A stretch of 64,000 nucleotides of DNA, from positions 2,976,001 through 3,040,000 of the forward strand of contig NZ_AP025508.1 in NCBI RefSeq assembly GCF_024347615.1, in the 5' to 3' direction. The notes beneath the pieces are model-generated. The model was not told where the DNA came from. It ran no database searches and was given only the letters and a program-made list of their open reading frames with translations. Shown in pieces: positions 19,179 to 28,836 of this stretch; positions within the stretch are counted from its first letter, which is position 1; every line of letters begins with the position of its first letter. A program made the position numbers and the translations under genes. Origin of the DNA: Vibrio splendidus (GTDB taxonomy: Bacteria > Pseudomonadota > Gammaproteobacteria > Enterobacterales > Vibrionaceae).

Positions 19179-19946
19179 CTACTGACGCCAGAGGCAGCTT
19201 CCGCTTTTCTCGACGAGATCTAAACGACTTTGATGCGCTTCTACTTCATCGGCCGTAGCTCGTAAAACCTTTAGGGATTTTCGACCACTTTCTGCTCTTC
19301 GTATACTTTCACCTTCACCTTCCTTTTGGCCGGCGTTAAATTGCAGCGAAGTTTGCCCACCTGTCATCAATAAATAGACGTCGGCTAGGATCTCCGCATC
19401 GAGCAATGCGCCGTGGAGAGTACGGTGCGAGTTATCAATACCGTAACGATCACATAAGATATCTAGGTTGTTTCTTTTGCCTGGAAATATCTTCTTCGCC
19501 ATGGCCAAGGTATCGGTAACTTTACAGTAGTCATCCGTTTTACCTATCGCAGGGTTGAGCTTCTCAAATTCATAGTCCATAAAGCCCGTATCGAAGGGCG
19601 CGTTATGAGCTACCAGCTCAGCACCTTTGATAAAGTCGAGAAACTCTTTATGTATGTCTTGGTATTCTGGCTTATCAATCAAGAATTCATCGGTAATACC
19701 GTGAACGCCAATCGCCTCTTCTTGAATCGCACGATCGGGCTTTATATAGACATGGAAGTGACGCCCGGTCAGCCTACGGTTGATGATCTCTACCGCACCA
19801 ATTTCAACGATGCGATGCCCCATATAGTGAGGGCCACCTTCTGTATTCATACCTGTGGTTTCGGTATCGAGTACAATGATGCGCTTATTTTCGTCCGAAC
19901 TGTTTTTTTCGTTCGTGTTTTGTTCTGGAGTGCTACTGGTATTCAT
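19179..19946 (-). CDS. dnaQ: DNA polymerase III epsilon subunit (3'-5' proofreading exonuclease)
   Basis: Proofreading subunit of the replicative polymerase; its partner alpha (dnaE) is also in this window. DEDDh exonuclease motifs are seen: Exo I VLDTETTG (Asp27, Glu29), Exo II VAHNAPFDTGFMD, and Exo III HRTLHGALLDAEILADVY. The C-terminal tail that binds alpha is present. The 255-aa protein has about 20 extra hydrophilic residues (Asn, Ser, Glu rich) before the catalytic core compared with E. coli (243 aa), and no later start would keep Exo I. It is divergent from rnhA with a 56-bp gap, the classic dnaQ-rnhA arrangement. Confidence 0.95.
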   Translation of the reverse strand: MNTSSTPEQNTNEKNSSDENKRIIVLDTETTGMNTEGGPHYMGHRIVEIGAVEIINRRLTGRHFHVYIKPDRAIQEEAIGVHGITDEFLIDKPEYQDIHKEFLDFIKGAELVAHNAPFDTGFMDYEFEKLNPAIGKTDDYCKVTDTLAMAKKIFPGKRNNLDILCDRYGIDNSHRTLHGALLDAEILADVYLLMTGGQTSLQFNAGQKEGEGESIRRAESGRKSLKVLRATADEVEAHQSRLDLVEKSGSCLWRQ

Positions 19947-20002
19947 AAGGATAACTGTGTCAGACTATGCCGATAATGTGCTTGAGGTAATAGTATCAAA
20001 TC

Positions 20003-20467
20003 ATGACGAAACAAGTTGAAATTTTCACTGACGGTTCTTGTTTAGGCAACCCAGGTCCTGGTGGCTATGGCATCGTACTTCGCTATAAAAAAGTAGAAAA
20101 GACACTAGCCGAAGGCTTTACACTAACGACCAACAACCGTATGGAAATGCTCGCAGCTGTCATCGCTCTCCAAGCACTCAAGGAACCTTGCTCCGTGATT
20201 CTGACCACGGATAGCCAATACGTTCGCCAAGGCATCACACAGTGGATCCACAACTGGAAAAAGCGTGACTGGAAAACCGCCGACAAGAAACCGGTTAAAA
20301 ACGCAGACCTGTGGCAAAGGCTCGATAAAGAAACGGCTCGTCATAGTGTTGATTGGCGCTGGGTTAAAGGACACGCTGGGCACCGAGAAAATGAAATGTG
20401 TGATGATTTAGCAAGAAACGCAGCGGAGAATCCGACTCAAGAAGATACGGGCTATCAACCAAGCTAA
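20003..20467 (+). CDS. rnhA: Ribonuclease HI
   Basis: Degrades RNA in RNA:DNA hybrids. It is 154 aa (E. coli 155). The catalytic carboxylates fall at the canonical positions Asp10 (FTDGS), Glu48 (NNRMEM) and Asp70 (LTTDSQYV), with the final Asp in CDDLARNAA and the mobile His in [10 protein letters not shown]. The gene is divergent from dnaQ and convergent with yafS. The window also encodes RNase HII (rnhB). Confidence 0.97.
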   Translation: MTKQVEIFTDGSCLGNPGPGGYGIVLRYKKVEKTLAEGFTLTTNNRMEMLAAVIALQALKEPCSVILTTDSQYVRQGITQWIHNWKKRDWKTADKKPVKNADLWQRLDKETARHSVDWRWVKGHAGHRENEMCDDLARNAAENPTQEDTGYQPS

Positions 20468-20573
20468 CCGTCTTTTAAATGAGATGCAGATTTCAGAAAC
20501 AGATTCATACTTTCCAAACCTGATTGATAGCTTCTTAAACTAGTTGATAATTGATTAACCTAATTAATAGATG

Positions 20574-20599
20574 AAAAGCCGACTACTAGTCGGCTTTTT
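20574..20599. terminator. Bidirectional terminator rnhA/yafS
   Basis: AAAAGCCGAC / GTCGGCTTTTT stem between convergent genes. It overlaps the last codons of yafS. Confidence 0.8.
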
Positions 20600-21368
20600 C
20601 TGTTTTCAACGGATATGAAGCTTTAGCTGAATCCATGGTACGACGCGTATTGGTCCTAAAGCTTGCTCCAACCGGAGAGAAACGTCGCTTAAGGTGCCAA
20701 TGTGGCTTGATAGGCTTAAGTGGGTAAGTTCGTTTACGAGCAACAATAAAGTATTGGCTGCCAGCAAAGGAAGCACAGCCGCCTAAACTATTCTCCAACC
20801 ACGTCCACATCGCCTGATACTTACTCATCGGAAATAGTGCATAGGTATCGCAATGAATCACTTCGTAGTTCAATACACCTAACCAGTCTTTAATTCGGTT
20901 TGGCGTGTACATACGTCCACTCCAAGGCAAGCTGTTCTTTCGCCAAGGCAGTAAACTTGCAAGCCCGGTAATACTAAACGGATTGAAGCCAGTAATGATG
21001 ATATAACCATCGTCCATCATGACTCGGTCGACTTCTCTCAATAATCGATGCGGGTCATTGCTATAATCTAACTGATGACTCAGCACCACAACATCAAAGC
21101 TTTTCTCCAAAAAGGGTAAATTATAGACATCCGCTATCACATTATGTAATGGGTTCTGGATATCTAGGTTTACTTGATGTTGAATGTTGCATGTGCAGCT
21201 AGAAATCTCACTACTGAGACCGCCAAGCTTGAGCATATGGTAACCAAATAGCTTTGGGCACCACTCATCGAGTCGAGTTTGAATAGATTCTCTCAACCAG
21301 TCCCCATTGTGCAATTGTGCCCAAGTGTAAGGACGCTCAAACTTCTTTCTGCTACGTGCTGGCTTCAT
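20586..21368 (-). CDS. yafS: Class I SAM-dependent methyltransferase YafS-like
   Basis: Putative methyltransferase of 260 aa with a Methyltransf_11-like core. The acidic residue of the SAM site is in the [24 protein letters not shown] region, followed by [24 protein letters not shown]. The substrate is unknown. The ATG at 21366-21368 is used; one codon upstream is TTG. It lies between rnhA and gloB in the same order as in E. coli (gloB, yafS, rnhA, dnaQ), which supports the name. It is divergent from gloB with a 53-bp gap. Confidence 0.88.
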   Translation of the reverse strand: MKPARSRKKFERPYTWAQLHNGDWLRESIQTRLDEWCPKLFGYHMLKLGGLSSEISSCTCNIQHQVNLDIQNPLHNVIADVYNLPFLEKSFDVVVLSHQLDYSNDPHRLLREVDRVMMDDGYIIITGFNPFSITGLASLLPWRKNSLPWSGRMYTPNRIKDWLGVLNYEVIHCDTYALFPMSKYQAMWTWLENSLGGCASFAGSQYFIVARKRTYPLKPIKPHWHLKRRFSPVGASFRTNTRRTMDSAKASYPLKTEKAD

Positions 21369-21421
21369 CAATAACCTGTCTCACTTATTCTGTCTCACTA
21401 AAAGTGACTGGAGAATCAATA

Positions 21422-22180
21422 ATGTTACATATCAAAAGCATACCTGCATTTAACGACAATTACATCTGGCTGATTCAAAATAGCGATCGTCGTTGTGCTG
21501 TCGTCGACCCTGGTGATGCGGCTCCAGTATTAGAGTACTTAGCACATCATGAGCTAACTTTAGATGCAATCTTGATTACACACCACCACCATGATCACAT
21601 TGGTGGCGTTCCAGAACTAGTCAGACAGTTTCCAAGCATAGATGTTGTGGGTCCAAGGAATGAACCGATCCCGACCTTAACTCACCCCGTTGATGATGGT
21701 GACCAATTAGAATTGTTTGGTGAAGTCTTTTTAGTACTCGGGCTCAGTGGCCACACAGCTGGTCACATTGGTTATGTGGGCGATGCCAAACTATTTTGTG
21801 GCGATGTGCTATTTTCAGCAGGCTGCGGTCGAATCATGGAGGGCACGCCACAGCAAATGTTTGATGCACTGAACAAGATCACAGCATTGCCTCAAGAAAC
21901 CGAGGTTTACTGTGCTCATGAATACACCGCCGCGAACATCGCTTTTGCATTAGCGGTTGAGCCTGACAACCAACATTTGCAGCAATATCGCGACCAAGTG
22001 AACCGACTGAGAGCTCAGAATAAGTCGACCATCCCCACAAATTTGAGACAAGAGAAGTTTGTGAACCCTTTCTTGCGCTATACCGAGCCAAGTGTAGTGA
22101 AATCAGTATCTAATCGTACTGAGCAAACCGATCCTTTATCGGTATTTACCGCTTTACGTGCGTGGAAGAACGAATTTTAA
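21422..22180 (+). CDS. gloB: Hydroxyacylglutathione hydrolase (glyoxalase II)
   Basis: Hydrolyses S-lactoylglutathione to lactate and glutathione, the second step of methylglyoxal detoxification. It is a metallo-beta-lactamase-fold enzyme of 252 aa (E. coli 251). The binuclear metal motif THHHHDH is present, with further ligands in [23 protein letters not shown] and YCAHEYT. The start is the ATG at 21422, matching the homologue N-terminus; the open frame extends upstream without homology. A CTGGAG sequence lies about 10 nt before it. Confidence 0.95.
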   Translation: MLHIKSIPAFNDNYIWLIQNSDRRCAVVDPGDAAPVLEYLAHHELTLDAILITHHHHDHIGGVPELVRQFPSIDVVGPRNEPIPTLTHPVDDGDQLELFGEVFLVLGLSGHTAGHIGYVGDAKLFCGDVLFSAGCGRIMEGTPQQMFDALNKITALPQETEVYCAHEYTAANIAFALAVEPDNQHLQQYRDQVNRLRAQNKSTIPTNLRQEKFVNPFLRYTEPSVVKSVSNRTEQTDPLSVFTALRAWKNEF

Positions 22181-22250
22181 CAAATACAGACTTGTCACTC
22201 ATAGGGGGTGGCAAGTATTATCATCGGCCGTTAATTAAAAAGGCTGTAAC

Positions 22251-23825
22251 ATGCGAGTTAAGTACAGCTGGGCTTTGGTATTACTACTTTCTGGTTGCCA
22301 ATTAACTCAGTCAGAGAATCCAGACCAAGCTTCCGAGCAAACCAACACATCTCCTACTAAAGAAGTTTCTCAAGCGAACGCTTCATCAGAAGCAACAGCC
22401 AAAGAAGATCAAAAAGTTAAAGCACCTGTCGTTACTCCACAAACACAAGAAGATGTTTGGAAACGCATTGCGATGCAACTTGAAATGGAAGTACCCGACC
22501 AAAAGAAGGTTGATTACTACCGAACTTGGTATTTAAAGCACCCTAGTCATCTAAAAACCGTCTCACAACGTGCTGAACCTTTCCTTTATCTGATCACAAC
22601 TAAGATTGAAGAAAAAGGCTTACCACTAGAATTGGCACTATTACCCGTTGTAGAAAGTTCTTTCGATGCGTTTGCCTACTCTCATGGCAGCGCAGCAGGT
22701 CTATGGCAATTCATTTCTGGCACAGGCAAAGACTACGGGCTTGAACAGAACTTCTGGTACGACGGTCGTCGTGATGTCGCTGCCTCTACTGACGCCGCAT
22801 TGGATTTCCTCTCAGACCTTAACCGACGTTTCGATGGCGATTGGAACCATGCCATTGCTGCCTATAATAGTGGTGGCGGTCGTGTAAACAGTGCTATCCG
22901 CAAGAACAAGAAGCTGGGTAAGCCAATCGACTTCTTCTCTTTGGACTTGCCAAAAGAGACCAGCAGCTACGTACCTAAACTGCTTGCGCTAGCTGATGTG
23001 ATTGCCAACCAAGAAAAGTATGGCATCAATATCCCTGCGATTCCAAACAAGCCAGTACTAGCCCTGGTTAACCCAAACGAACAGCTTGATTTAGCGATTG
23101 CTGCAAGCTACGCAGGTATTCCTGTCAAAGAACTTCAAGGTTACAACCCGGCTTATAACCAGTGGGCGACAGCACCAGAGAAACACCAACAACTATTACT
23201 TCCTTTAGACTCAGTTGAGAAATTCAACAAAGAAGTCGCTGCCAATAAAGGCAAAGGCATGAAGTTGGTGCGTTACAAGGTTCAATCTGGTGACAGCATT
23301 AGCGTACTGGCAAGTAAATATAACACCACCAGCAAAGTGATCCGCTCTGCAAACGGTTTGAGCAACAACAATATTCGTATTGGCCAACACTTACTTATCC
23401 CAACATCCACCAAAGACGACAAGACATACGCACTAAGCGCTTCAAATCGCCTAGCAAGCACACAGTCGAAGAGTCGTGGTCAATATAAGCTTAGTCATAC
23501 CGTAAAAAGTGGTGACAGCCTATGGACGATTGCACGCGAAAATAAGGTATCTCACCAATCACTGGCTAAGTGGAATGGTATGGGGCCACGTGACACGCTT
23601 CGAATTGGTCAAGAACTGGTCATTTGGAAGAATAGTTCCGACGGTGCCATCATCCGAACTGTCTTTTATAACGTAAGATCAGGTGACACAGTCAGCGGTA
23701 TTGCATCAAAGTTCAAAGTAAAAAGCGCAGATGTTGTAAAATGGAACGCTTTGCAGAACAAGAAATACCTACAGCCAGGACAAAAACTGAAGCTGTATGT
23801 TGATGTAACTAAGGTAAGTGTATGA
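22251..23825 (+). CDS. mltD: Membrane-bound lytic murein transglycosylase D
   Basis: Lipoprotein that cleaves the glycan strands of peptidoglycan with formation of 1,6-anhydromuropeptides. The lipobox is LLSGC with Cys16. The SLT domain (about residues 105-260) has the catalytic Glu in PVVESSFD and the motifs GSAAGLWQFI and AIAAYNSGGG. Three C-terminal LysM peptidoglycan-binding repeats begin at VRYKVQSGDS, LSHTVKSGDS and FYNVRSGDT. At 524 aa it is longer than E. coli MltD (452 aa). Its stop overlaps the start of the next gene by 4 bp. Confidence 0.94.
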   Translation: MRVKYSWALVLLLSGCQLTQSENPDQASEQTNTSPTKEVSQANASSEATAKEDQKVKAPVVTPQTQEDVWKRIAMQLEMEVPDQKKVDYYRTWYLKHPSHLKTVSQRAEPFLYLITTKIEEKGLPLELALLPVVESSFDAFAYSHGSAAGLWQFISGTGKDYGLEQNFWYDGRRDVAASTDAALDFLSDLNRRFDGDWNHAIAAYNSGGGRVNSAIRKNKKLGKPIDFFSLDLPKETSSYVPKLLALADVIANQEKYGINIPAIPNKPVLALVNPNEQLDLAIAASYAGIPVKELQGYNPAYNQWATAPEKHQQLLLPLDSVEKFNKEVAANKGKGMKLVRYKVQSGDSISVLASKYNTTSKVIRSANGLSNNNIRIGQHLLIPTSTKDDKTYALSASNRLASTQSKSRGQYKLSHTVKSGDSLWTIARENKVSHQSLAKWNGMGPRDTLRIGQELVIWKNSSDGAIIRTVFYNVRSGDTVSGIASKFKVKSADVVKWNALQNKKYLQPGQKLKLYVDVTKVSV

Positions 23826-24508
23826 ACCCGTCAAGTAACCCACTCGTCATGCTGTTGGATATATTCCGTTCACCAACAGCTTGTTTCTTAGCGCTTTATC
23901 AGCGAAGTGCTTGGGGGTGGCAACCCTACGTCGTATTAATGCTCAGCCCGTTTTTATTCTGGGGTGCTTATTTTTCGAATGTAGATTTTGCATGGTTAAG
24001 TGCAGAATTGTCACAACAACTGGCTCAAACAAACCCTGACCAATTGGCGTTACTTGACAGTAATACCCTACTCGCGAGTGAAATCATCAGCGATGTGTTT
24101 GGCCGAACATTAACCATCATTCTGTTGGCATTCTGGTTTAATCTAGCAACCAAACCAAGCCAGCATCAACATAGCTTTTGGCGATGGTTTGCAGCGGCAT
24201 CGGTTGTGATATTCCCGGCTGTTTTAGGTGATGTAGCAAGCTACGCAAGCCTGATACTCAAGCATGGACAAGTGATGAGCTACGCTGCTGACTTGAACAG
24301 CTTAAACGGCTTAATCAAGTTACCACTGACCAATGATTGGTCGCAGTTTGCCAGCTCTTTACCACTGTTATTACCATGGTATATCGTGTTGGGTTATGCA
24401 GCCGTATTAACGTGGACTGAGTTTGAACGTGGGCAAGCGCTTGTGATTTCAGGCTTACCATGGGTTGGCTACTACCTAATCTGGGCGCTCTACATTTTAA
24501 TATTTTAA
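23822..24508 (+). CDS. Yip1-family inner membrane protein
   Basis: 228-aa protein with about five hydrophobic segments and a soluble N-terminal start (MLLDIFRSPTACF, typical of Yip1/DUF1282-like proteins). Family members are integral membrane proteins of unclear function. It overlaps the mltD stop (ATGA), so translation is coupled to the cell-wall hydrolase, and a role in the envelope is a reasonable but unproven guess. Confidence 0.72.
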   Translation: MNPSSNPLVMLLDIFRSPTACFLALYQRSAWGWQPYVVLMLSPFLFWGAYFSNVDFAWLSAELSQQLAQTNPDQLALLDSNTLLASEIISDVFGRTLTIILLAFWFNLATKPSQHQHSFWRWFAAASVVIFPAVLGDVASYASLILKHGQVMSYAADLNSLNGLIKLPLTNDWSQFASSLPLLLPWYIVLGYAAVLTWTEFERGQALVISGLPWVGYYLIWALYILIF

Positions 24509-24629
24509 GTTGAAGAGATAAGGCTAGCGAAAACTCTCTAGCCTATTAGCTCCGTTAGATTACCCAAGGTAACCACAGTGCGAATGGCAAATAGCTAAGC
24601 TCGTATGACTAATAGCCAATAGCTTATTA

Positions 24630-25472
24630 CTATTTAGCCTTAAAGGTCACTCGCATAGGGTTATGATCAGAAGCGTCCGTAATGGGCGCTTTTGCTTTTT
24701 CTACCTCTAGCCCTCGATAGAACACATGGTCGAGCACCAATCCTGTCATAAACTGAGTTCGGTTATCCGGTTCAAAGGCAACCTCCGTCAAACCGACCTG
24801 TTCCAACGCGCCTTTCAATACCGCAAAGCGAGCCTCACTCCAGCTATTAAAATCCCCAGCAAAAATAACAGGCCCACGATACTTTTGCAGATTGTCAGTT
24901 AAGCTCTTGAGCTGAGCCTCGTAATCTTCCGTACCAAAGGTAAAGTTCACGGCATGGATATTAATCACAGCCAACTCTTCGCCATTGCTTAGTTGGTAAC
25001 GCGACCAAAGCGCCGATTTAGGCAATTGAAGCCAAGGTTCTTCATGAGTATAAGCACAAGCTTCGATCGGTAAATGCGTCGCTAAGTTAAGTACGCCAGC
25101 ACTTTGTTCAAAGGCCTCAAACGCATTCACACGAGTGCTTCCCCACTGGCCGCTTGTCACCCATTGGCGAAGCTCTACTGTCATACTCGCTTCTTGCAGC
25201 AAGACTAAATCGCTACCTGCCGACAGCTTATTTAACTCACTCTGCCAATTATTTCGGTTTTGCTTGTAGATATTCCACACCGTAATGTCTAGACCATCAG
25301 ACACATCAATCGCTTTCGGTGCGGAGTTTTGGTAGCAACTGTAGATGTCGTTACTGGTACTTTGAGAGGAAGTGATCAGGTTGGGTTTATTCGGGATCAC
25401 GAAGATAAAATGAAAACTAACGACAGCAAGCGTTATCAATAGCGTGATAACAATGATGGTTTTCTTAAACAT
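24630..25472 (-). CDS. yafD: Endonuclease/exonuclease/phosphatase family protein YafD
   Basis: Member of the EEP superfamily (DNase I-like fold), 280 aa, starting with a signal-anchor (MFKKTIIVITLLITLAVVSF), so the catalytic domain should face the periplasm. Catalytic-site motifs are LLQEAS (Glu), FAGDFNSWSE (Asp, Asn) and DASDHNPMRV (Asp-His). The ATG at 25470-25472 is chosen because the upstream open frame runs into glnB on the same strand in another frame. E. coli YafD is in the same neighbourhood (mltD, yafE, yafD). The substrate is unknown. Confidence 0.88.
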   Translation of the reverse strand: MFKKTIIVITLLITLAVVSFHFIFVIPNKPNLITSSQSTSNDIYSCYQNSAPKAIDVSDGLDITVWNIYKQNRNNWQSELNKLSAGSDLVLLQEASMTVELRQWVTSGQWGSTRVNAFEAFEQSAGVLNLATHLPIEACAYTHEEPWLQLPKSALWSRYQLSNGEELAVINIHAVNFTFGTEDYEAQLKSLTDNLQKYRGPVIFAGDFNSWSEARFAVLKGALEQVGLTEVAFEPDNRTQFMTGLVLDHVFYRGLEVEKAKAPITDASDHNPMRVTFKAK

Positions 25473-25493
25473 ACAGCACCCTACCAGAAATGA

Positions 25494-25518
25494 AAAAGGA
25501 GCGATAAACGCTCCTTTT
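25494..25518 (-). terminator. glnB terminator
   Basis: On the minus strand AAAAGGAGCG, loop TTTAT, CGCTCCTTTTT follows the glnB stop by about 15 nt and precedes yafD. Confidence 0.85.
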
Positions 25519-25533
25519 AGGGTAATAGTTTTT

Positions 25534-25881
<348 letters not shown>

Positions 25882-25932
25882 TTAAACTGTGCGAATAGCT
25901 CATTATCGGTTAGCTATAGTAAACATTCAATG

Positions 25933-25961
25933 AAAAAAGCCAGAGCTTTAAAGCTCTGGCT
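25933..25961 (-). terminator. Terminator after cytochrome c gene
   Basis: Stem GCCAGAGCTTT / AAAGCTCTGGC, followed on the minus strand by a run of six T. It lies between the cytochrome c stop and the glnB start. Confidence 0.85.
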
Positions 25962-26002
25962 CGAAATTTATCATCTTGTTTAATCAGCGATTTGAGAAGG
26001 TT

Positions 26003-26314
26003 TTACTTAAGGCTTGCGTAGTAAGCGGCTAGATTCGCGATATCTTCATCACTCAGCATAGAAGCTTGAGCCTGCATCACAGCGGCCAAGCCACCATTAC
26101 GCTGTTTTGTTTTGTAAGCGTTGATCGATGAAACGATGTACTGCTCGTTTTGTCCTTTCAGGTTTGGGTAACCTGGGATCATAGCGATACCATCGGCGCC
26201 ATGACAAGCCGCACAGATTGCTGCTTTAGCTTGGCCCGCAGCAACATCACCCGCCAGAGCGTTACCACTCAATAGTCCAAGTCCGAGAACTAATCCTAGT
26301 GTAATTTTCTTCAT
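26003..26314 (-). CDS. Periplasmic monoheme class I cytochrome c
   Basis: 103-aa precursor with a Sec signal peptide (residues 1-21, ending NALA) and a single heme-binding motif CAACH at residues 34-38. The mature part is about 82 aa and carries Met candidates for the sixth ligand near MQAQASML. It resembles c4/c5-type small electron carriers that pass electrons to cbb3-type oxidases, but the partner is not encoded nearby. The ATG at 26312-26314 starts the signal peptide and follows a GGAATAT site; an ATG four codons earlier is less likely. Confidence 0.88.
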   Translation of the reverse strand: MKKITLGLVLGLGLLSGNALAGDVAAGQAKAAICAACHGADGIAMIPGYPNLKGQNEQYIVSSINAYKTKQRNGGLAAVMQAQASMLSDEDIANLAAYYASLK

Positions 26315-26372
26315 TGCATATTCCATTAATTATTTTTATTAAAGTGACGGTGAATTGTGACACAAACTTTTT

Positions 26373-27707
26373 CTACTTGCTCCAAAGCGCTTCACAATCT
26401 TGACCTTCGTAGTTTTTATCTACGAATAAGCCTAAAACAGCGATCACTCGATCGCCATCCATTAATATCGGCGTTCTGCGTCTTAACCAACTGGGTACTT
26501 GGTATTCCTGAAACAGCTTCTTGAGTTTTCTACTATGCCCGCGCCCAACAGGGTGAGCCGAAAGTCCTTCAGGGTTAAAGATCACTCTGAGTGTTGCGTT
26601 TGTATCCGACAAACTAAAGCTTTGCACATCACGGTTGTTCGATGCGCCATCACTCAGTGCTGAATTTAAGCTTAGCTCCCCTAAGCCATAGGGTAGCGTC
26701 ACACTCTCTCCCATTGAAAGATGGCTTTGCCAGTCGGATAAGTCTTTAGTCTCTCTCACCAAATAGAGCTGATGATTAAAGCGTCGAACTTCGGCATCAT
26801 TCAACACCAGCTTAGGGTTGGCGTCCGCCTGAGCGCATGCGACTTCATCCCAAATAAGCTTGAGCTGCTTTTGACTCGGCATCGGTTGATTGCAATGACT
26901 CAACCACATTCTTAGCAGGCGTGCTCGTAACAAGTCTGAGTGTTGAGATAACGTCTCAATGCTTAAGTTTTGGCTATCTCCTAAAGCTTGCTGAAAGTGT
27001 GATTCAAGCAACTCATCCAACAGTAACTCTTGCTCTGCACATAGCTGAGCACTACGACTGACCGACTCTCGGAAACTAGGCCAACGCTCGGTCAGTGCCG
27101 GAGTGACTTGATGACGAATAAAATTGCGGTCAAAGCGAACGTCTTGATTACTCTCATCTTCGACCCAAGTTAAACCCATGTCGTGCGCCGACGCTTCAAT
27201 GTCTGATCGGGTCACTGAAAGTAGCGGTCGAACGATAAACGCTTCGCCAAACGACATCACTTTCGCCATTGAAGAAAGCCCTTTAGGGCCACTTCCCCGC
27301 TTCAACGCTAACAAGAAAGTCTCAAGTTGATCATCGATGTGTTGACCTGTAATGAGAACATCACCAAAACTCAGGTGCTTCTGAAACGCATTATAACGAG
27401 CATCTCGAGCCAGCTTTTCTACGCTCTCACCACTATCGATATCCAGCGAGACTCGTTCTATAGCTAACGAAACCGACAAAGCATCACACCATGCTTGGCA
27501 TTGCTCAGCCCAGTGATCAGCGTTCTTGCTTAAACCGTGGTGAACGTGCACCGCGCAGCACTCAATGTCATAAGTTTGTGCGTACTGTGCTGCTAACTCC
27601 AATAAGACTCGAGAATCAACACCGCCACTGAAAGCCACGATCAATCGACTAGGCTTGAGTGCGCTTTGATGAAGTACAGATGTGAAGGTTTCGATTAAGT
27701 GAGTCAT
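26373..27707 (-). CDS. tilS: tRNA(Ile)-lysidine synthetase TilS
   Basis: Modifies C34 of the minor isoleucine tRNA (anticodon CAU) to lysidine so that it reads AUA; essential in most bacteria. The PP-loop ATPase motif is AFSGGVDSRVLL near the N-terminus. The middle has the RFDRNFIRHQV motif of the family, and the C-terminal tRNA-binding domain ends with a basic segment (GRGHSRKLKKLF). The ATG at 27705-27707 gives 444 aa; an ATG five codons upstream (27722) is equally possible since neither has a clear ribosome site. It follows accA on the same strand. Confidence 0.94.
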   Translation of the reverse strand: MTHLIETFTSVLHQSALKPSRLIVAFSGGVDSRVLLELAAQYAQTYDIECCAVHVHHGLSKNADHWAEQCQAWCDALSVSLAIERVSLDIDSGESVEKLARDARYNAFQKHLSFGDVLITGQHIDDQLETFLLALKRGSGPKGLSSMAKVMSFGEAFIVRPLLSVTRSDIEASAHDMGLTWVEDESNQDVRFDRNFIRHQVTPALTERWPSFRESVSRSAQLCAEQELLLDELLESHFQQALGDSQNLSIETLSQHSDLLRARLLRMWLSHCNQPMPSQKQLKLIWDEVACAQADANPKLVLNDAEVRRFNHQLYLVRETKDLSDWQSHLSMGESVTLPYGLGELSLNSALSDGASNNRDVQSFSLSDTNATLRVIFNPEGLSAHPVGRGHSRKLKKLFQEYQVPSWLRRRTPILMDGDRVIAVLGLFVDKNYEGQDCEALWSK

Positions 27708-27756
27708 GAGCGAGTGAACCATGAGAGTAGGTTTGAAGGGAGAATATTTTAATAAT

Positions 27757-27788
27757 AAAAAAGGGTTGGCACTGAGTCCAACCCTTTC
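27757..27788 (-). terminator. Terminator between accA and tilS
   Basis: On the minus strand AAAGGGTTGG / CCAACCCTTTTTT with an 8-nt loop, about 44 nt after the accA stop. tilS begins just beyond it, so some read-through or a separate promoter is needed. Confidence 0.8.
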
Positions 27789-27831
27789 ATCATCTTGTTA
27801 CTTGAAGCTGCCTCATTTCAAGGCACGCTTA

Positions 27832-28791
27832 TCAGCAGTAACCGTAGCTCATTAGGCGTTGGTAACGACGCTCAAGTAGTGCTTCGTTATCAAACTGCTC
27901 TAGCTCTTCTAGCTGTTTAACTAGCATGTCTTTCATGTTCTGAGCCGTTTGTACTGGATCGCGGTGCGCGCCACCTAGAGGCTCAGGAATGATTTCGTCG
28001 ATAAGCTCAAGATCTTTCAGACGAGGAGCAACTAGGCCCATCGCTTCAGCAGCTTGTGGTGCTTTATCTGAATCACGCCACAAGATTGAAGCACAACCTT
28101 CTGGAGATATTACTGAGTACGTAGAGTACTGAAGCATGTTCACGTAGTCACCAACACCAATCGCCAGTGCACCACCTGAACCGCCTTCACCAACAACGTT
28201 ACAGATAACTGGCACAGATAGGCCAGCCATAACTTTAAGGTTCTTTGCGATAGCTTCAGATTGACCACGTTCTTCAGCACCAACACCTGGGTATGCACCC
28301 GCGGTATCGATGAAAGTAATGATTGGCATGTTGAAACGCTCAGCCGTTTCCATTAGGCGAAGTGCCTTACGGTAACCTTCTGGCTTTGGCATACCAAAGT
28401 TACGAATCACTTTTTCTTTAGTCTCACGACCTTTCTGGTGACCAATAACCATAACAGGACGACCATTTAGACGAGCCATACCACCCACAATTGCTTTGTC
28501 GTCAGCGAAAGCGCGATCGCCCGCCATCTCTTCAAATTCTGTGAAGGCATGCTCCAGGTAATCTTTGGTGTACGGACGTTGCGGGTGACGAGCAAGTTGA
28601 GCTACTTGCCATGCACCTAGGTCACTAAAGATTTTCTGTTTAAGCTCTAAGCTTTTTTTCTCTAGTTGTTCAATTTCTTTGTCTAGATCTACCGCTGTGT
28701 CACCACCGTGACGTGAAACGTCACGTAGCGCTTCGATTTTTGCTTCAAGTTCAGCGATAGGCTTTTCAAATTCTAGAAAGTTCAGGCTCAT
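27832..28791 (-). CDS. accA: Acetyl-CoA carboxylase carboxyltransferase subunit alpha
   Basis: Alpha subunit of the carboxyltransferase that makes malonyl-CoA, the first step of fatty acid synthesis; its partner is AccD. It is 319 aa, equal to E. coli. It carries the crotonase-like fold with the conserved stretch [22 protein letters not shown] and the oxyanion region [14 protein letters not shown]. An AAGGATT site precedes the ATG. It lies directly downstream of dnaE (45-bp gap), the conserved dnaE-accA order. Confidence 0.97.
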   Translation of the reverse strand: MSLNFLEFEKPIAELEAKIEALRDVSRHGGDTAVDLDKEIEQLEKKSLELKQKIFSDLGAWQVAQLARHPQRPYTKDYLEHAFTEFEEMAGDRAFADDKAIVGGMARLNGRPVMVIGHQKGRETKEKVIRNFGMPKPEGYRKALRLMETAERFNMPIITFIDTAGAYPGVGAEERGQSEAIAKNLKVMAGLSVPVICNVVGEGGSGGALAIGVGDYVNMLQYSTYSVISPEGCASILWRDSDKAPQAAEAMGLVAPRLKDLELIDEIIPEPLGGAHRDPVQTAQNMKDMLVKQLEELEQFDNEALLERRYQRLMSYGYC

Positions 28792-28836
28792 CTATGAATC
28801 CTTGTTGATTCAGCTCCACAATCATGGAGCTAAATT